From assembly GCA_905221615.1 (NCBI GenBank), contig CAJNDT010005501.1, positions 82,501 to 146,500 on the forward strand: a DNA stretch of 64,000 nt, in the 5' to 3' direction. The stretch comes from Symbiodinium sp. CCMP2592. Lineage: Eukaryota > Sar > Dinophyceae > Suessiales > Symbiodiniaceae. Position numbers and translations under genes: made by a program. The notes under the pieces are model-generated. The model saw only the letters and a program-made list of their open reading frames with translations. It was not told where the DNA came from and ran no database searches. Numbering within the stretch: the first letter of the stretch is position 1; the number at the start of each line of letters is the position of its first letter. Positions 52,536-62,908 of the stretch are shown here, piece by piece.

Positions 52536-52625
52536 TCAGATCCTGCATATAAGAAACCTCCAATGAGAGATCCCCCCCATTACAAGACCCGCCACAAATC
52601 CCGCTAGCATCTCGATGAAGTCCCA
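52536..52625 (-). CDS. Exon-like segment with a membrane helix
   Basis: 29 open codons to TGA: WDFIEMLAGFVAGLVMGGIS continuing with HWRFLICRI. The Gly/Ala/Leu-rich core would span a membrane. A longer ORF in another frame overlaps. No acceptor could be fixed. Confidence 0.3.
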   Translation of the reverse strand, partial: WDFIEMLAGFVAGLVMGGISHWRFLICRI

Positions 52626-52674
52626 TAAACCCCAATACAAGCCCAATATCAAACCCTGAACCTGGAGAGGGCGA

Positions 52675-52770
52675 GAGTTTAGGGGCTTAGGGGTTTAGGG
52701 GTTTAGGGGTTAGGGGTTTAGGGGTTTAGGGGTTGAGGGTTGAGGGTTTAGAGGTTTAGGGTTTAGGGAA
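52675..52770. repeat. TTTAGGGG array
   Basis: About a dozen 7-8 bp units on the plus strand. Confidence 0.85.
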
Positions 52771-52869
52771 CCTTGAGACCAGCTCAGCAGCCGGCAAGGT
52801 AGAGCAAAAGCGTCGGGTCCAGATGCAGGAAAAGCTGGCCGGAAGGCAGATCCGAATGGGTCTTTCAAG

Positions 52870-53100
52870 CGGGACCTATAAGGATTACGATAAGGGATCC
52901 TGAATAATTGGAATAGGGTTCCCTTTAAAGGGGTCTATAAGGGCTACTATGTTACTATGAGGGATCGAAAAAGGGTAGCATAATATAGGGGGCTGAATAA
53001 CAAGAAGAAGGTCTTGGGGCTCATTGTTCTAGAACTGTAATAAGGAGGCCCCCCAAATTTCAAATGGTATATGTAATTATTCAGGCCCCTGTATTACATA
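52870..53100. repeat. Composite of family F ends and short palindromes
   Basis: GGGATCCTGAATAATTGGAA at the left and TAATTATTCAGGCCCCTG at the right, with GGCCTATAAGGG-like hairpins between. Possibly one larger palindromic element or two overlapping ones. Confidence 0.45.
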
Positions 53101-53407
53101 GAAGACATATCTGATTGTCTAAGTCTGATGGCTGTTCAAGCAATCAAGCATAACAGCTACCATCAACGGAAAGCAAAATCTGCATTTCAACGGCCCCTAA
53201 GATGCCCGAACTCTCGTTCACAATCAGCGATCCTGCGTCACCCAAAGCCCTTCACCCTGAACCCTAAGTGCTACACTTCTTAACCCTGTACAGCAACATG
53301 GAACCCTTAACCTAAACACGAAACCCTATAAACCTCTTGAGCCCCTTTATTGAACCCTCGAACCTCTAAACCTTCTGGCCTACACGCTATAAAACTCATG
53401 CCCTACA

Positions 53408-53859
53408 TCAGACATGGATTTTTTGTAAGTTGAACATCAAGAGCATGCATCGCCAACGGGGCCTCTTGGCCAGAAGCTGCGGCCAAATGGCCTTTGGAGT
53501 CTGCCACCAACTGACGATTCGCGGCGATCTGACCATCCAACATTTTTCCGAAGCCCTACACGGGCCAATTCCGCGCCTTTCGCCCTCACTGGTCTTTTTG
53601 TGCTCTAAGAGCAGCATTCGCAAACCGCGCGGTAGGTGTCGAAATTCCACGGCATGGCCTGCCTCCTCGCTTGCCAGCAGCAATTTCAGCCGTGCTTCCA
53701 TTCCGAAGACTACTAGCCTTAGTGGCCCCAGCTGGTCTCCTTTGTCGGCCTTTGTCGGTCATCTGATGCCACTTTTGTCCGGCTTGGATTAGCCCTCTGA
53801 GAACCGCTCCCGGCCCCACCTGTCTCAGATGGAAGGTGAACGATGTGTCCATCCGAACT
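53408..53859 (-). CDS. 3' end of a spliced gene (two exons), unknown protein
   Basis: Exon 53820-53859 (acceptor CTCAACAG, donor GTGGGG, 13 codons plus one base) joins exon 53408-53709 (acceptor GCTAGTAG) in phase. The second exon has 99 codons and TGA: FGMEARLKLLLASEEAGHAV, FRHLPRGLRMLLLEHKK, then a Trp- and Arg-rich part (MVRSPRIVSWWQTPKAIW) and a basic end. It is probably helical and nucleic-acid or membrane associated by charge only. No family is recognised. A GTGAGG site after EHKKT could end the exon earlier. Confidence 0.5.
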
Positions 53860-54276
53860 CTGTTGAGGGCGTTAGTCCCCTGTGGAGGGTCGCTTCAGAT
53901 TCGGGCTGAATCTTACAATGTTACGGTACGTCAATTATGCCTAGCCCAATTCTAAACAAACACTTTCTCATGTCCTGACACTCCCTACAGCCCCTATCAA
54001 ACCGTTACAACATCTTTACAGCGGAAGCCGAATGCTGTAGCAGAAGACTGCCTTAAACCCTCAACCAGAACCCCCTCGATCCCTGAACCCCTCTTAAGCC
54101 CTAAACCGCTAAACCCCAAAGCCTGAACCCTAAACCCTAAACCCCTAAACCCTAAACCCAAAATTCAAGAAAGCGAGACCTCCGAGGAGGGCTTTTGCTG
54201 CGGGTTGGACTGGATCACGATCTCCAAGATCTGAGATTCCAAGGTTGCTTGAAGCTCTGTGGCTTTGTTGCAATGT

Positions 54277-54386
54277 GATGGGAGGCCAAACGGGGGGTTT
54301 AAGATTCTTGGGGTAGGGATTCCTGAACATGAACCCTGCTATGGGAACCCTAATCCCTCCTAAACTCCCATGGCTAAAACCCTGAC
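54277..54386. mobile_element. Palindromic element family I, copy 1 (right end lost)
   Basis: GATGGGAGGCCAAACGGGGG…AGGGATTCCTGAACATGAACC, about 90 percent alike to 57645-57766; the right terminal arm is missing. Confidence 0.75.
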
Positions 54387-54654
54387 AATGCTTCTAGCGG
54401 GTTTAGGGATTCCAGGGCTACCGGTGTATAGGCCGTCTGTGATCTTTTTATAAGCTAGGTTTTGGGGTTTGCATTCGTGGGTCCTGAGTGGTTAGACGAA
54501 TGAATAGGACCGGGTTTCTTGAGGTGGAGAAGAGTGTAGCTTAAGATTGGAATAATTCAACGGTGACACTGTTGCTCTACAACAGTTACGGCACGATGTC
54601 TGGGGCTAGAGAAGTGAACCTTACGATGCATGGCTTGACGGCTCATGGGCAAAA

Positions 54655-54812
54655 AGCGAGCCTGAGAGAGATAGAAAGATAGATAGACAGATAAAAAGAT
54701 CGGTCGATAGATAGATAGAAAGATGCGTGTGTGTGTGTATATATACATATATGTAGAACTCTCTCTCTCTCCCTCTATATATATATATATACACATACAT
54801 ATATATGTATGC
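54655..54812. repeat. GATA, TG and TA microsatellites
   Basis: (GATA)n, (TG)n, (TA)n and (CT)n runs in series. Confidence 0.85.
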
Positions 54813-55674
54813 TTACAATACAATTCAACCTTATTGTCACGTCGTGACATAGGACCCTACTTTTGGCTTATTATGTACGACTACGAAAGCGTTACGAAGG
54901 GGTTTTACGGGTTCAAGGCCTAGGGCTTGAGGTTTATAGGGTTTACGGGTTTCGGGTTTAACATACAGATTAGGGTTTAGATTTGGGCCTTGCGATTTTC
55001 GGGAAACTCTAAAACCGTGAACCCTTCGGATTACAGGGAAAGGAGTTTGGGGGGCTCAGGGTTTGGCTTCGGGCGACTGTCGCAGAAAGACTCTCTTGTC
55101 GGTACTCCAAAGGACGATCCTCACTCAGTATCTAACGGCACTTTAAAATCTTAATGGCCGAATCCCCTAACCCAAAAAACTTAAACGTTAACCTATGGTA
55201 GGGTTATACAAACCCTAAAAGGTTGCCTACTTGGCTACTGAGAAAGGGGATCCTCATGTAAACCCTAAACCCTGAACCCTAAACCCTAAACCGTAGCGCA
55301 CTGCAGGCCTCGATGATGTCTTCGAAGATGCACGAAGGCAGAACCGCCCATTGAGGTGTCACCTGGATAGGCTCAGAGTGTCTGTTTGGGCTTGAGCTAA
55401 AGCTCCCATGACCTTCATGAAACCCTAACCGTGAACCCTAAACCGTGGTGACTTTGTATTATTAGTCTTCGTATAGTCTCATGGTATCCTAACTTTGGGG
55501 CTGAATAGGGAAGCCTCTGAAGCCCTTATACCATAGGCCCCTGGACCAAAAACACAATGACTTTTATTGCGGGTTTCGGATTTAGGGCTTTGGCATGTTT
55601 GGGTTTAGTGTTTAGGTGTTTCTGTAGAAGCAAAGGGAACGAGTTCCCTATGCAGCACCCAGTATTTAACCTGA

Positions 55675-55929
55675 CTAAGGCACCCCTAGCTCTGGGGCCT
55701 TAGAGTTATTTGGGCTCACAACTTCTTGTCCCTTTGTCATCCTGACCTGGCCTGCTTTCGCTGTCATGGACCCGTTTTGGAAGATAGAGCCACTTCTTAC
55801 AAAACTATCTATAAAACCCCACTTTGAAAAACAACCTCTAAAAGTCCTGCTAAGCCCGTAAACGACCATAACAGTCGCGACCTGGAGTTCTGCGTTCCGG
55901 CGCTGGGGTTGTTGAAACTGTCCCATCAC
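55675..55929 (-). CDS. 84-codon ORF, unknown protein
   Basis: ATG at 55929 to a stop at 55675, no repeat-derived residues. Contains MMGQFQQPQRRNAELQVATV then MVVYGLSRTFRGCFSKWGFI. It could be a single-exon small protein or contain an exon. No family is recognised. Confidence 0.35.
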   Translation of the reverse strand: MMGQFQQPQRRNAELQVATVMVVYGLSRTFRGCFSKWGFIDSFVRSGSIFQNGSMTAKAGQVRMTKGQEVVSPNNSKAPELGVP

Positions 55930-56784
55930 CAGGCTGAAAATTAGGGGTTAGAGGTATTAGGGTTTGGGGCTCTTCCCTTACGTGGGGTTGACAATGTTAA
56001 CTGGGGCATCCTAAAAAGCGGTGAAGAAGGAAGTGCACATGGAGGGAGGGGGCGCTAGGGACCATAAGGAGTATTTTCGGGAACTCAAGGTTAACCTTAG
56101 CAATTGCAAATACTTAATTTTGGGTTATAGTACCCCCACCAAAGGTTCAAGGTTACCTACGCTACCACTGGATTGCGGGTGTTCAGGCTGTAACTCGCTT
56201 GCGGTTTTATCATGCAAAAGGCCCCCCCCCCCCCCCCCCCCGCGGGAATCAAGAACTTGTTTTGATGTGGAGTCCCGAAGGTCCTTGCGGAATGACCGAC
56301 GAGGTGGGTCGGGCTCTATCTTACGTTTAAGCTATCAACCACAACTGGCATATGCACCGAAGCTTCTTCTATAGGGTTTCGATCCTTGGTCCCCAGAGCC
56401 GTCCTCCCATGCCCTCAACCCGTTCTCATCCCGCAGCTCTGCACCCTAAAGCTTAAAACCTCTCGGCCTTGAACCCCATGCCCTATATAAATTTCAGTCT
56501 GAAACAACACCCAAAACCCTAAACCTCTAAGACCGTTACAGCTCCAATTACCCTGATTACACCACCAAAACCACTAGAAAAGGGGCCTTTGCAATTGGAA
56601 TAGGGTTTCGACGCGGACTACAATAGTACACTATAATATTACTATAATTATGAGGGGGCTCAGGGGATGCTACTAAAAGCTAAACCCTGAACCGCAATTC
56701 TTCCGAGCCCTGTACTACAGTCTTAAACCCTAAACCCATAAACCCTAAACCCTTACTTACAGCCACTGAGGAGAGCGCCCGACA

Positions 56785-57052
56785 CTAGCGTAAAAAAGAA
56801 AAGAACAGTAACGGCATAAAGCGCGCCGGAGCGCGCGCTAAATTCTTAAACAAAGCATCGTCATGACGGATCTGCGCGGCGAGACGCATATCCGACGGCC
56901 ACAACGTCTTATGACTGGCGTGCTTCATGCACCGTTTGGCGTCGCCATACATCCTTGCGAGCGCAGCTTCCAGCCCCGCTTGCAACACACGTCGCCTCCT
57001 CCGTGAGACGCACTGGATTCACACCGTCACGCTGCAGCTCATCCAGTGTCTC
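56785..57052 (-). pseudogene. Divergent histone H3-like exon with one frameshift
   Basis: Acceptor CCTGACTTCAG at 57053-57055, then ETLDELQRDGVNPVRLTEEA in one frame to about 56987, and from 56985 in the next frame LQAGLEAALARMYGDAKRCM followed by KHASHKTLWPSDMRLAAQIR. The two parts align without gaps to the histone-fold core of H3, helix 1 end to helix 3: VRLTEEA for the LRFQSSA position, LQ..LEA.L for LQEA.EA.L, DA..C..HA for DT..C..HA, WPSDMRLAAQIR for MPKDIQLARRIR. The frameshift falls at TGTGTTG (56989-56983). A tail of about 20 residues past the usual H3 end is present. It could be a centromeric-type or decayed H3. Dinoflagellates keep H3 genes although bulk chromatin lacks nucleosomes. 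Confidence 0.6.
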
Positions 57053-57058
57053 CTGAAG

Positions 57059-57328
57059 TCAGGGACATAAGAGCAGAAAGGCTTGGACCCATGAGGTAGC
57101 CGTTCCTGCCTTGGCGACTCTTGTGAACGGCTTCACTTTGAAGACGAAAGAGTTCTGCACCCATCGACGGGCGTCTCTTTTGGCATGGTCTCCGCGATTG
57201 GACGGTGGCAGGTTTGCCAGCATCTCTTTCAGCTTTTCGACTCTATCATGGGCTTGCAGGCAAGGGTGCCTTGCAGTAGATTTCAACATTCTCTCTGAGT
57301 GAGCCCCTCGCCAGAGTGGGTACGGCAA
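57059..57328 (-). CDS. ORF upstream of the H3-like exon
   Basis: 89 codons, basic: AHDRVEKLKEMLANLPPSNR and RRWVQNSFVFKVKPFTRVAK. It ends at TGA seven bases before the acceptor of the H3-like exon. It could be an upstream exon of the same gene. The PFTRVAK segment only faintly recalls the PFQRLVRE of H3. Confidence 0.35.
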   Translation of the reverse strand: MPYPLWRGAHSERMLKSTARHPCLQAHDRVEKLKEMLANLPPSNRGDHAKRDARRWVQNSFVFKVKPFTRVAKAGTATSWVQAFLLLCP

Positions 57329-57513
57329 TGCCAGCAGAAGCAGCTCAACCCATCGTCAACTCAAGCTTTCGTCCAGTACCTACCGGCTCTTATACGCTAT
57401 TACCGGCTCTTGCACGCTGTTACCGGTCAGTTTGGCCCCTCTACACCCTAAAGCCCAAACCTTACTTATTCACCCTAAACACTTGCTTACAGCCCTAAAC
57501 CCTAAACCCCAAG

Positions 57514-57600
57514 CCGCCTCATCCGTGAGGATGGATCCTTTCGAGGTGCCTCCGGCGAAGTCGGCCGCCTGGCTGCTTTGGGCTTCTGGCAGCTTCTGAT
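57514..57600 (+). CDS. Exon-like segment, unknown protein
   Basis: After an acceptor-like AAACCCCAAG the plus strand reads RLIREDGSFRGASGEVGRLA then ALGFWQLLIDPTNRP. A second frame offers ATG at 57530 (MDPFEVPPAKSAAWLLWAS). The first looks better. No donor could be fixed. Confidence 0.3.
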
Positions 57601-57644
57601 CGATCCTACGAACCGCCCTGGGGGCCCAGACCCTAAACACTATT

Positions 57645-57766
57645 GATGGGATGCCAAAAGGGGGGTTTAAGATTCTTGGGGTAGGGATTCCTGAATATGA
57701 ACCCTATTATGGGAACCCTAATCCCTACTAAACCCCCATAGGCTAAAACCCCTTTTGGCCTCCTAT
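57645..57766. mobile_element. Palindromic element family I, copy 2
   Basis: GATGGGATGCCAAAAGGGGG… to …CCCCTTTTGGCCTCCTAT, with inner GGGATTCCTGAATATG and GGGAACCCTAATCCCTAC arms. Confidence 0.75.
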
Positions 57767-58017
57767 GAACTATGAACCCTGAAGCCCAAACCCTAAACCC
57801 AAAGCCCGAAAGCCTACGAACCCCCATGGGGGCCCAAACCTCAAACTCTACACCCTGGTTTAGGGTCGTGTCTGGGGCTGCGGGTTTCGCCCAAAGAATC
57901 CCAAAGAACTTACCTCTGCCAAGAGCGTATCTAAGAAAGTGAGGAGGCAAACACCACAAAAAGGTCGACATTTGCGGTTAAGGTATCCGCAGAGCAGAGT
58001 ATCTGGGGCCTTAAACC

Positions 58018-58380
58018 CTATTGTTTGAAGCTGAAACTATCCATGCGACGGTAAAGGGGTTTACCAGCGATGTTCCAGGTTGCACACCAGGCTTGCCTTT
58101 GTTCCTGCACGTACTTTCCAATGTTGAGAAGGAGACCGCCTAACGCAACAACTGGGAGTACTACTGCAAGCATGGCTTTATGACCATGATGCGTTGTGCA
58201 GGTACTTGGATCCACGTGGTGTAGAACAGACCCCACGGCAAACCCATCCGACACGTTGATAAAATGTGTGCTAACTGCTGTAAGCAACAGAAAGCCAACA
58301 AGAAGCCCCAGGTGAGCCCAGCTCAAAAGCTGCAACAACCAACGGATAGTGGAGGGTTGGGCACAACACCCCCAAAACAT
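58018..58380 (-). CDS. Membrane protein ORF or exon, two helices
   Basis: 120 codons from ATG at 58380. Two hydrophobic segments, around LSWAHLGLLVGFLLLTAVST and MLAVVLPVVALGGLLLNIGK, separated by a His/Cys-containing loop (HHVDPSTCTTHHGH). A splice reading is also possible: acceptor GTTGTTGCAG near 58331 and donor GCTG|GTAAAC near 58070 would leave an exon of about 87 codons in phase. No family is recognised. Clear coding composition. Confidence 0.55.
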   Translation of the reverse strand: MFWGCCAQPSTIRWLLQLLSWAHLGLLVGFLLLTAVSTHFINVSDGFAVGSVLHHVDPSTCTTHHGHKAMLAVVLPVVALGGLLLNIGKYVQEQRQAWCATWNIAGKPLYRRMDSFSFKQ

Positions 58381-58629
58381 AAAGCCCCGAAGCCCTTAAC
58401 TGTGAGCCAATCGCTCACTAGATCTAGTTCGGACTGAGTCTACATGGCTCCCACTCTGCGACCGTTTGTATCATAGCCCGAACAGCTATATACATGTACA
58501 TTCACGGACTGCCATACAGAAAAGCCCTACTAGAACAATATGTGTGTGGGGCTATGGTTTGTTCGGGTTCAGGGTTTAGGGTTTTTTGGGGTTTAGAGAT
58601 GCTCAGAGTTTAGGAGCTATTACAGTTGA

Positions 58630-58920
58630 AGGTTGCCCTAAACCCTAGACACCTAAAGCCCCAAACCCTTAAAAGGAGCGTCACAGGAACCCCAAAAGGA
58701 AGCCCCCTCGTTTCGGATTTGTAGCTCAGCGCTGGCCTTGTCCGGAAATGCTGCGCTGAGGCAGAAGGCCATGACCTGCTTTCTAGGGTTTGAGGGTTCC
58801 TTTAACTTGTTCCTGTACAAGCTCCTTAAAAACGTCCATAGGGATTTTAGGGGTTAATTAGGGGGTCTAGAGGTTCAGCTTTTAGGGCTTTTTTGAACTA
58901 TCGACTGGGAGATGTTCACT
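58630..58920. other. No gene seen
   Basis: Short CCCTAAA traces, AAGGAACCCC-like units and TTTAGGG-like units; no convincing ORF. Confidence 0.55.
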
Positions 58921-59128
58921 GCAGTCAATACCTCTCCACGGCATGGATTTGTCCCGCGCCCACCGTTCTAGGATAGTTGTCCATCCTGGGTTCACTGTCA
59001 ACATCAACCCTGAACCCTAAACCCTTAAAGGGAACTCCAGAAAGTTGAAATATGAAATAATGGCAGGATCCCCTATAATTTACCTTTAAGGGATTATGAT
59101 AATGATAATCCAACTTTCCGGCTTCTAC

Positions 59129-59340
59129 TGTAAATCCTGGCAGCCAACGCCTGCATTCGTAGGTTCCTCGGAGAGCTTGGTGGAGATTGCGCAAGCATGC
59201 GCCAGCAAGATGCCGAAGGGAATCGTCTTCTCGGGCGCAGGCAGGAAGCAATCCACGCAGGCCCAGCCCGTCAAGGGTCCAGCTGTGTTCAGTATAGAAG
59301 TTGGCAAACTCTTCGGACTGTTGGTCAGACTCTGCGATGC
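59129..59340 (-). CDS. Exon with armadillo/HEAT-like helical composition
   Basis: Acceptor ACCGTAG at 59341-59342, two split bases, 70 open codons, donor ACA|GTAGAA. S-D-Q-Q-S-E-E-F-A-N-F-Y begins it; the middle LPACAREDDSLRHLAGACLR followed by NLHQALRGT resembles an armadillo or HEAT unit. One long ORF (58925-59437) contains it, the remainder being repeat-derived. Function unknown. Confidence 0.5.
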
Positions 59341-59636
59341 CTACGGTTAGGGTTGTAGGGTTAGGGTCTATGGGTTTAGGGTTGAGGGCCTTAGAGCGTA
59401 GCTTTAAAACTTGGTGTTTAATGTTATTTGTCTTCAACTTGTTCGTTGAGTGTTATGGGTTTAGGTTTTGTGTGTGTGCTTCTTGTTCTCTGTGTGTGCG
59501 TGAGCCGTCTGGGTGCTCAGGGTTTAGTGCTCGAGGGTGTGAAGATTTAGAGCTTCGGGGTTTCGAGCTCAGAACTTTACAAACCAGGGCGTTCGGTGCC
59601 AATCAAAGGTTCGGGATTCAAGCTTGGGGTATATAT

Positions 59637-59735
59637 GGGTAGTTCTCAAAGCTAGGGTCTCTTTGAGGGAACCCAAAGAAGGCGGCACCCCTATACGAAG
59701 GACCCTAGCAGGGGCCCTAATTTAGATAACTACCC
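59637..59735. mobile_element. Palindromic element family B, copy 5
   Basis: GGGTAGTTCTCAAAGC… to …TTTAGATAACTACCC, the most diverged B copy, flanked by ATAT on both sides. Confidence 0.75.
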
Positions 59736-59833
59736 ATATGACCTGTACAACTGGCCTTTTTTAGAGGGTTCCAAGCCGCAGTTGTTGCTTATGCTGGTTG
59801 CCTTAAAATGCAGCACAAGGGACTGAAAGACTT

Positions 59834-60121
59834 TCAACGACTGAACCCTGAAAACCACGATAAACCCGAAGCAGACCAAGAGCCTCTATGGAGCGCAGGC
59901 AGAGCCACCACCAGCAGCACAGCCACCACCACAAGCGAAGCTTCAACTAATACAGCCCGACCCTCTTGCAGCTTGCCGCTGAAGTAAAGTACCGCTACGA
60001 AATGAGCACACAAGGAATGTCCCAGAACCATAGCGTTTCGGCTTTGGAGCCCACGTTGCGAGCAAGCACCCCTCGCATGGGGGGCAACTGCTAGCGAAAG
60101 CGGGGCGGACCGACTCGGCAC
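59834..60121 (-). CDS. 95-codon ORF with a membrane helix
   Basis: The open frame includes MVLGHSLCAHFVAVLYFSGK and AVLVEASLVVVAVLLVVALP, the latter a good transmembrane helix. GC-rich and distinct from the flanking repeats. The first codon is not certain. No family is recognised. Confidence 0.4.
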   Translation of the reverse strand: MPSRSAPLSLAVAPHARGACSQRGLQSRNAMVLGHSLCAHFVAVLYFSGKLQEGRAVLVEASLVVVAVLLVVALPALHRGSWSASGLSWFSGFSR

Positions 60122-60229
60122 TTCGTCGATCTCGCGTCACCACCAAGCCCCTTGTTGGAACCTATATTAAAAGGCACCATAACACCCAAAACTCAGGAAG
60201 CCGACTTTCTAAAGCCAAAGGCCCAAGCC

Positions 60230-60750
60230 CTGAACCCTAAACCCCAAACCCTTGATCCCTTCACCCTAAGCCCTTGAATCCTATAAACCCTAAAGCCTAA
60301 AACACACTAAACTCTAAACATCCTATAACCCTAAACCCTAAACTCTAAACCCTAAACCTTATAAAGCATCAACTCAAAGCCCCGAAGCTACGTCTGCTCC
60401 CGGGGCTGTGGCCAAGTTCAGGAACACCCCGAGGTCTCCTTCGGGCAAGGTTCAGGCTTTGGGGTTTGGGGTTTAGGGTTTAGGGGTTTAGGGTTTAATT
60501 AGGGGTTTAGGGGTTTTTAGGGGTTTAGGGTTTAATTAGGGTTTAGGAGTTTAGGGGTTGAGGGTTTAATTAGGGTTTAGAGGTTTAGGGGTTTAGGGTT
60601 TTGGAGTTTAGGGGTTTAGGGTTTAATGAGGGTTTAGGGGTTTAGGGGTTTTGGGTTTAGGAGTTTAGGGGTTTGGGTTTGGGGGTCTAGGGTTTAAGGT
60701 GTTTAGAGTTTAAGGATTTAGGGGTCTAGGGGTTTAGGCTTAGCGTGTCG
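60230..60750. repeat. CCCTAAA block switching to TTTAGGG block
   Basis: 60230-60365 is CCCTAAA-oriented and 60465-60740 is TTTAGGG-oriented with TTTAATTAGGG variants. Between them (60380-60455, plus) a short open stretch reads ATSAPGAVAKFRNTPRSPSG and may be a tiny exon. Confidence 0.75.
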
Positions 60751-61099
60751 AGACCCAACTGAACCCGGTCTTCGGTGACCTTATTTCGACTTCCGCAAAA
60801 TGAATCCTCAGAAAAAGCCCCAGACTGTGCCGTTTCCTGGTTCGGGGTTGAAGAACTCAAGAAGCCTCAAGTTTGTAGGGGTTGAGGGTCCAAAAAAAAA
60901 GTTTGTAGGTTTAGAGTTTAGGATTTAGGGTTCTTAAGCAGGGTGTAGGGCTTCGGGTTTAGGATTTAGGGCATCGGATTCAGGATTGCTTCCTCATACA
61001 ACAGCATATCCTCATAATCTTCCGCATCAGCATCAACGTAACATCAATCTTCATCTGTGCAGTGGGGTTCCAATTTTACCCTTTAGGGCTCAGAGGGTT

Positions 61100-61332
61100 T
61101 GGAGCTACGTTTAACCCTAAACCCAAAACGCAAACCCCAAACCCCAAAAACCATAAACCCTAAACCCCAACCCAAAAAAACCTAAACCCCAAACCCTAAA
61201 CCCTATAATACTCCAAACCCTAAACCCGATAAACCCTAAACCCTAAAAACCCTAAACCCCAAGCCCTAAACCCAAACCCTAAACCCTAAACCCTATAAAC
61301 CCTAAACCCGATAAACCCCAAACCCTGTAAAC
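61100..61332. repeat. CCCTAAA/CCCCAAA array
   Basis: Dense diverged units, including CCCGATAAA and CCCTATAAA variants. Confidence 0.85.
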
Positions 61333-61428
61333 CCTAACCCGTTCCAAGACCGGAAAAGCCGAGAAGGCTCCTAAAAAGCCGCTGCTTCCGAGGAGGGCGT
61401 CGTAGACGAAGTGCTCACCCATGGCCGC
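61333..61428 (-). CDS. Exon candidate with strong acceptor, strand ambiguous
   Basis: Minus: AGCTTCCTCAG acceptor, then GEHFVYDALLGSSGFLGAFS after AAM. A GTGAGC right after ATGG could instead be a donor, leaving a 10-nt exon. Plus: RSKTGKAEKAPKKPLLPRRA followed by a stop, Lys/Arg-rich. Both look natural; I favour minus for the acceptor. Confidence 0.3.
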
Positions 61429-61621
61429 CTGAGGAAGCTGAAACTCAGAAATTTTGGGTTTAGGCTTTTTTGCTGGGGGGTTGATGGTTTGGGGACGGTT
61501 CAGGGGTTTAGGGTTTAGGGGCTTCGGGTTTAGGGTTTAGGGGCTTAGGGGCTTCGGTTCTTTTCACCAGGCTTTGGGTTGACGGTCCGGAGTCTAGGGT
61601 TGACGGTTTAGGAAATCATCT

Positions 61622-61744
61622 GGATCCTTAGGGGTGGGGTGTAGGGGACTATATTTCCTTAAATAGGCCTTATTAGTCCTTATTAGTCCTTATTATGGGC
61701 CTTAAGGCCCCCTACCCCCCCTCCCCCTACACCCCTAAGGATCC
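61622..61744. mobile_element. Single-copy palindromic element
   Basis: GGATCCTTAGGGGTGGGGTG… to …CTACACCCCTAAGGATCC, with TTATTAGTCC direct units in the centre. Confidence 0.75.
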
Positions 61745-62309
61745 CTATGAGGAAAGAGCCCGGAATGAGCCGTCTCTGCCTTTGCAGTTTGTTTTTTAAA
61801 CGCCTTTTTCCATCTGCCTGTTTGTTGGTCGGTACTGCAAAGGCTTAGGGTTTAGGGTTGACGGTAGACGCAGGGATTGTGGACATAGGAACCCTGAAAC
61901 CTCAAGCCTCTAGAAAGAAGCCTGAATAAGCAGATTAAGAATTTTGGGGTGTGGTATAGTACCAATACCAGGGGCAATGAGGGGATTCTACCTCTGGGCG
62001 TTTCAAAACCAATGGCTGTCGAAGAAGCCCCATAATGGCTGTCTGAAAAGGCTCAGGCATTTCCTACTGCCTAGCTCTATCCCCCAGCGGTGTCGTCGAC
62101 CCGGAGTCAGAGCTTTGAGTTTGACACTTGGAGTCTGTTAAAAGTCTCCTTGAAGGGATCTATAGGGGGTTTTAGGGCTTAGGCTCTAAGGTTTGGGGTT
62201 CAGGTTTTGAGGTTCAGGGTTTAGGGGCTTAGTAGAGGGGACTCATATGAATTATCCTAATACTCCTATGGATGATCCTAACATTAAAACGGGTTGAGAT
62301 AAGGGATCC

Positions 62310-62402
62310 ATTAGAGGGTCATGGATTGCCTCCATGGTGGCCATGTTCTTGCCGTGGAAGAAGCTCGCGGCACAGAGCATGCAAAGGTTCTCCTGGCACA
62401 TG
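62310..62402 (-). CDS. Exon-like segment with clustered cysteines
   Basis: Acceptor GTGCAAAG, one base, then MCQENLCMLCAASFFHGKNM and ATMEAIHDP. Cys spacing C-x4-C-x2-C. The plus strand is also open but less natural. No donor could be fixed. Confidence 0.35.
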
Positions 62403-62801
62403 CTTTGCACAAAAAACCCAAACACCATATGCACCTTCGGTTCTACATGACGCTAGAGTCTGCTCTATAATGTACCCCAAAAAGCACGATCCGTCCAAAT
62501 TGGGCGTGGTTCTAGAAATCCCATTACGGGATAAATTTGACCCCTCAATCACATTGACCCGAGATCCCAAGACACTATCCCAAAAGGAACACCAATGCAA
62601 CTCACCCCGAAATGCAGAACTCCGATGACACAGTCCTCATCTTCATTGGGTTGATACCGTAAACGGATTTAGGGGCGGTAGGGGGTTTAGGGTTGATGGT
62701 GCCTAAGGATCAAGAGAGCAGGGCCCCGGGTTGTCACTGCCTCAGGGCTATCAGGGCAAGCATGTTGCTAGGCACGTGCGTTACCAACCCCCAAGCCCAT
62801 A

Positions 62802-62908
62802 TCAAGCATGTGCATCTTCGGATACAAAGTCCTTGAGAAGCCCGCCACCCTTAATCCAGTCAGTCAGGAAGTCTCCTTCATGACCGGCACCAGCAGGACG
62901 TGGAATGC
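62802..62908 (-). CDS. Terminal exon, unknown protein
   Basis: Acceptor CTCTCCCAAG at 62909-62910, two split bases, 34 codons and TGA at 62802-62804. Reads IPRPAGAGHEGDFLTDWIKG then GGLLKDFVSEDAHA. Composition is convincingly coding; too short to place in a family. Confidence 0.45.

Noticed and set aside
56021..56374. 117-codon plus-strand ORF with poly-Pro
   Set aside because: Its centre is a C20 homopolymer, and flanks show no coding composition.
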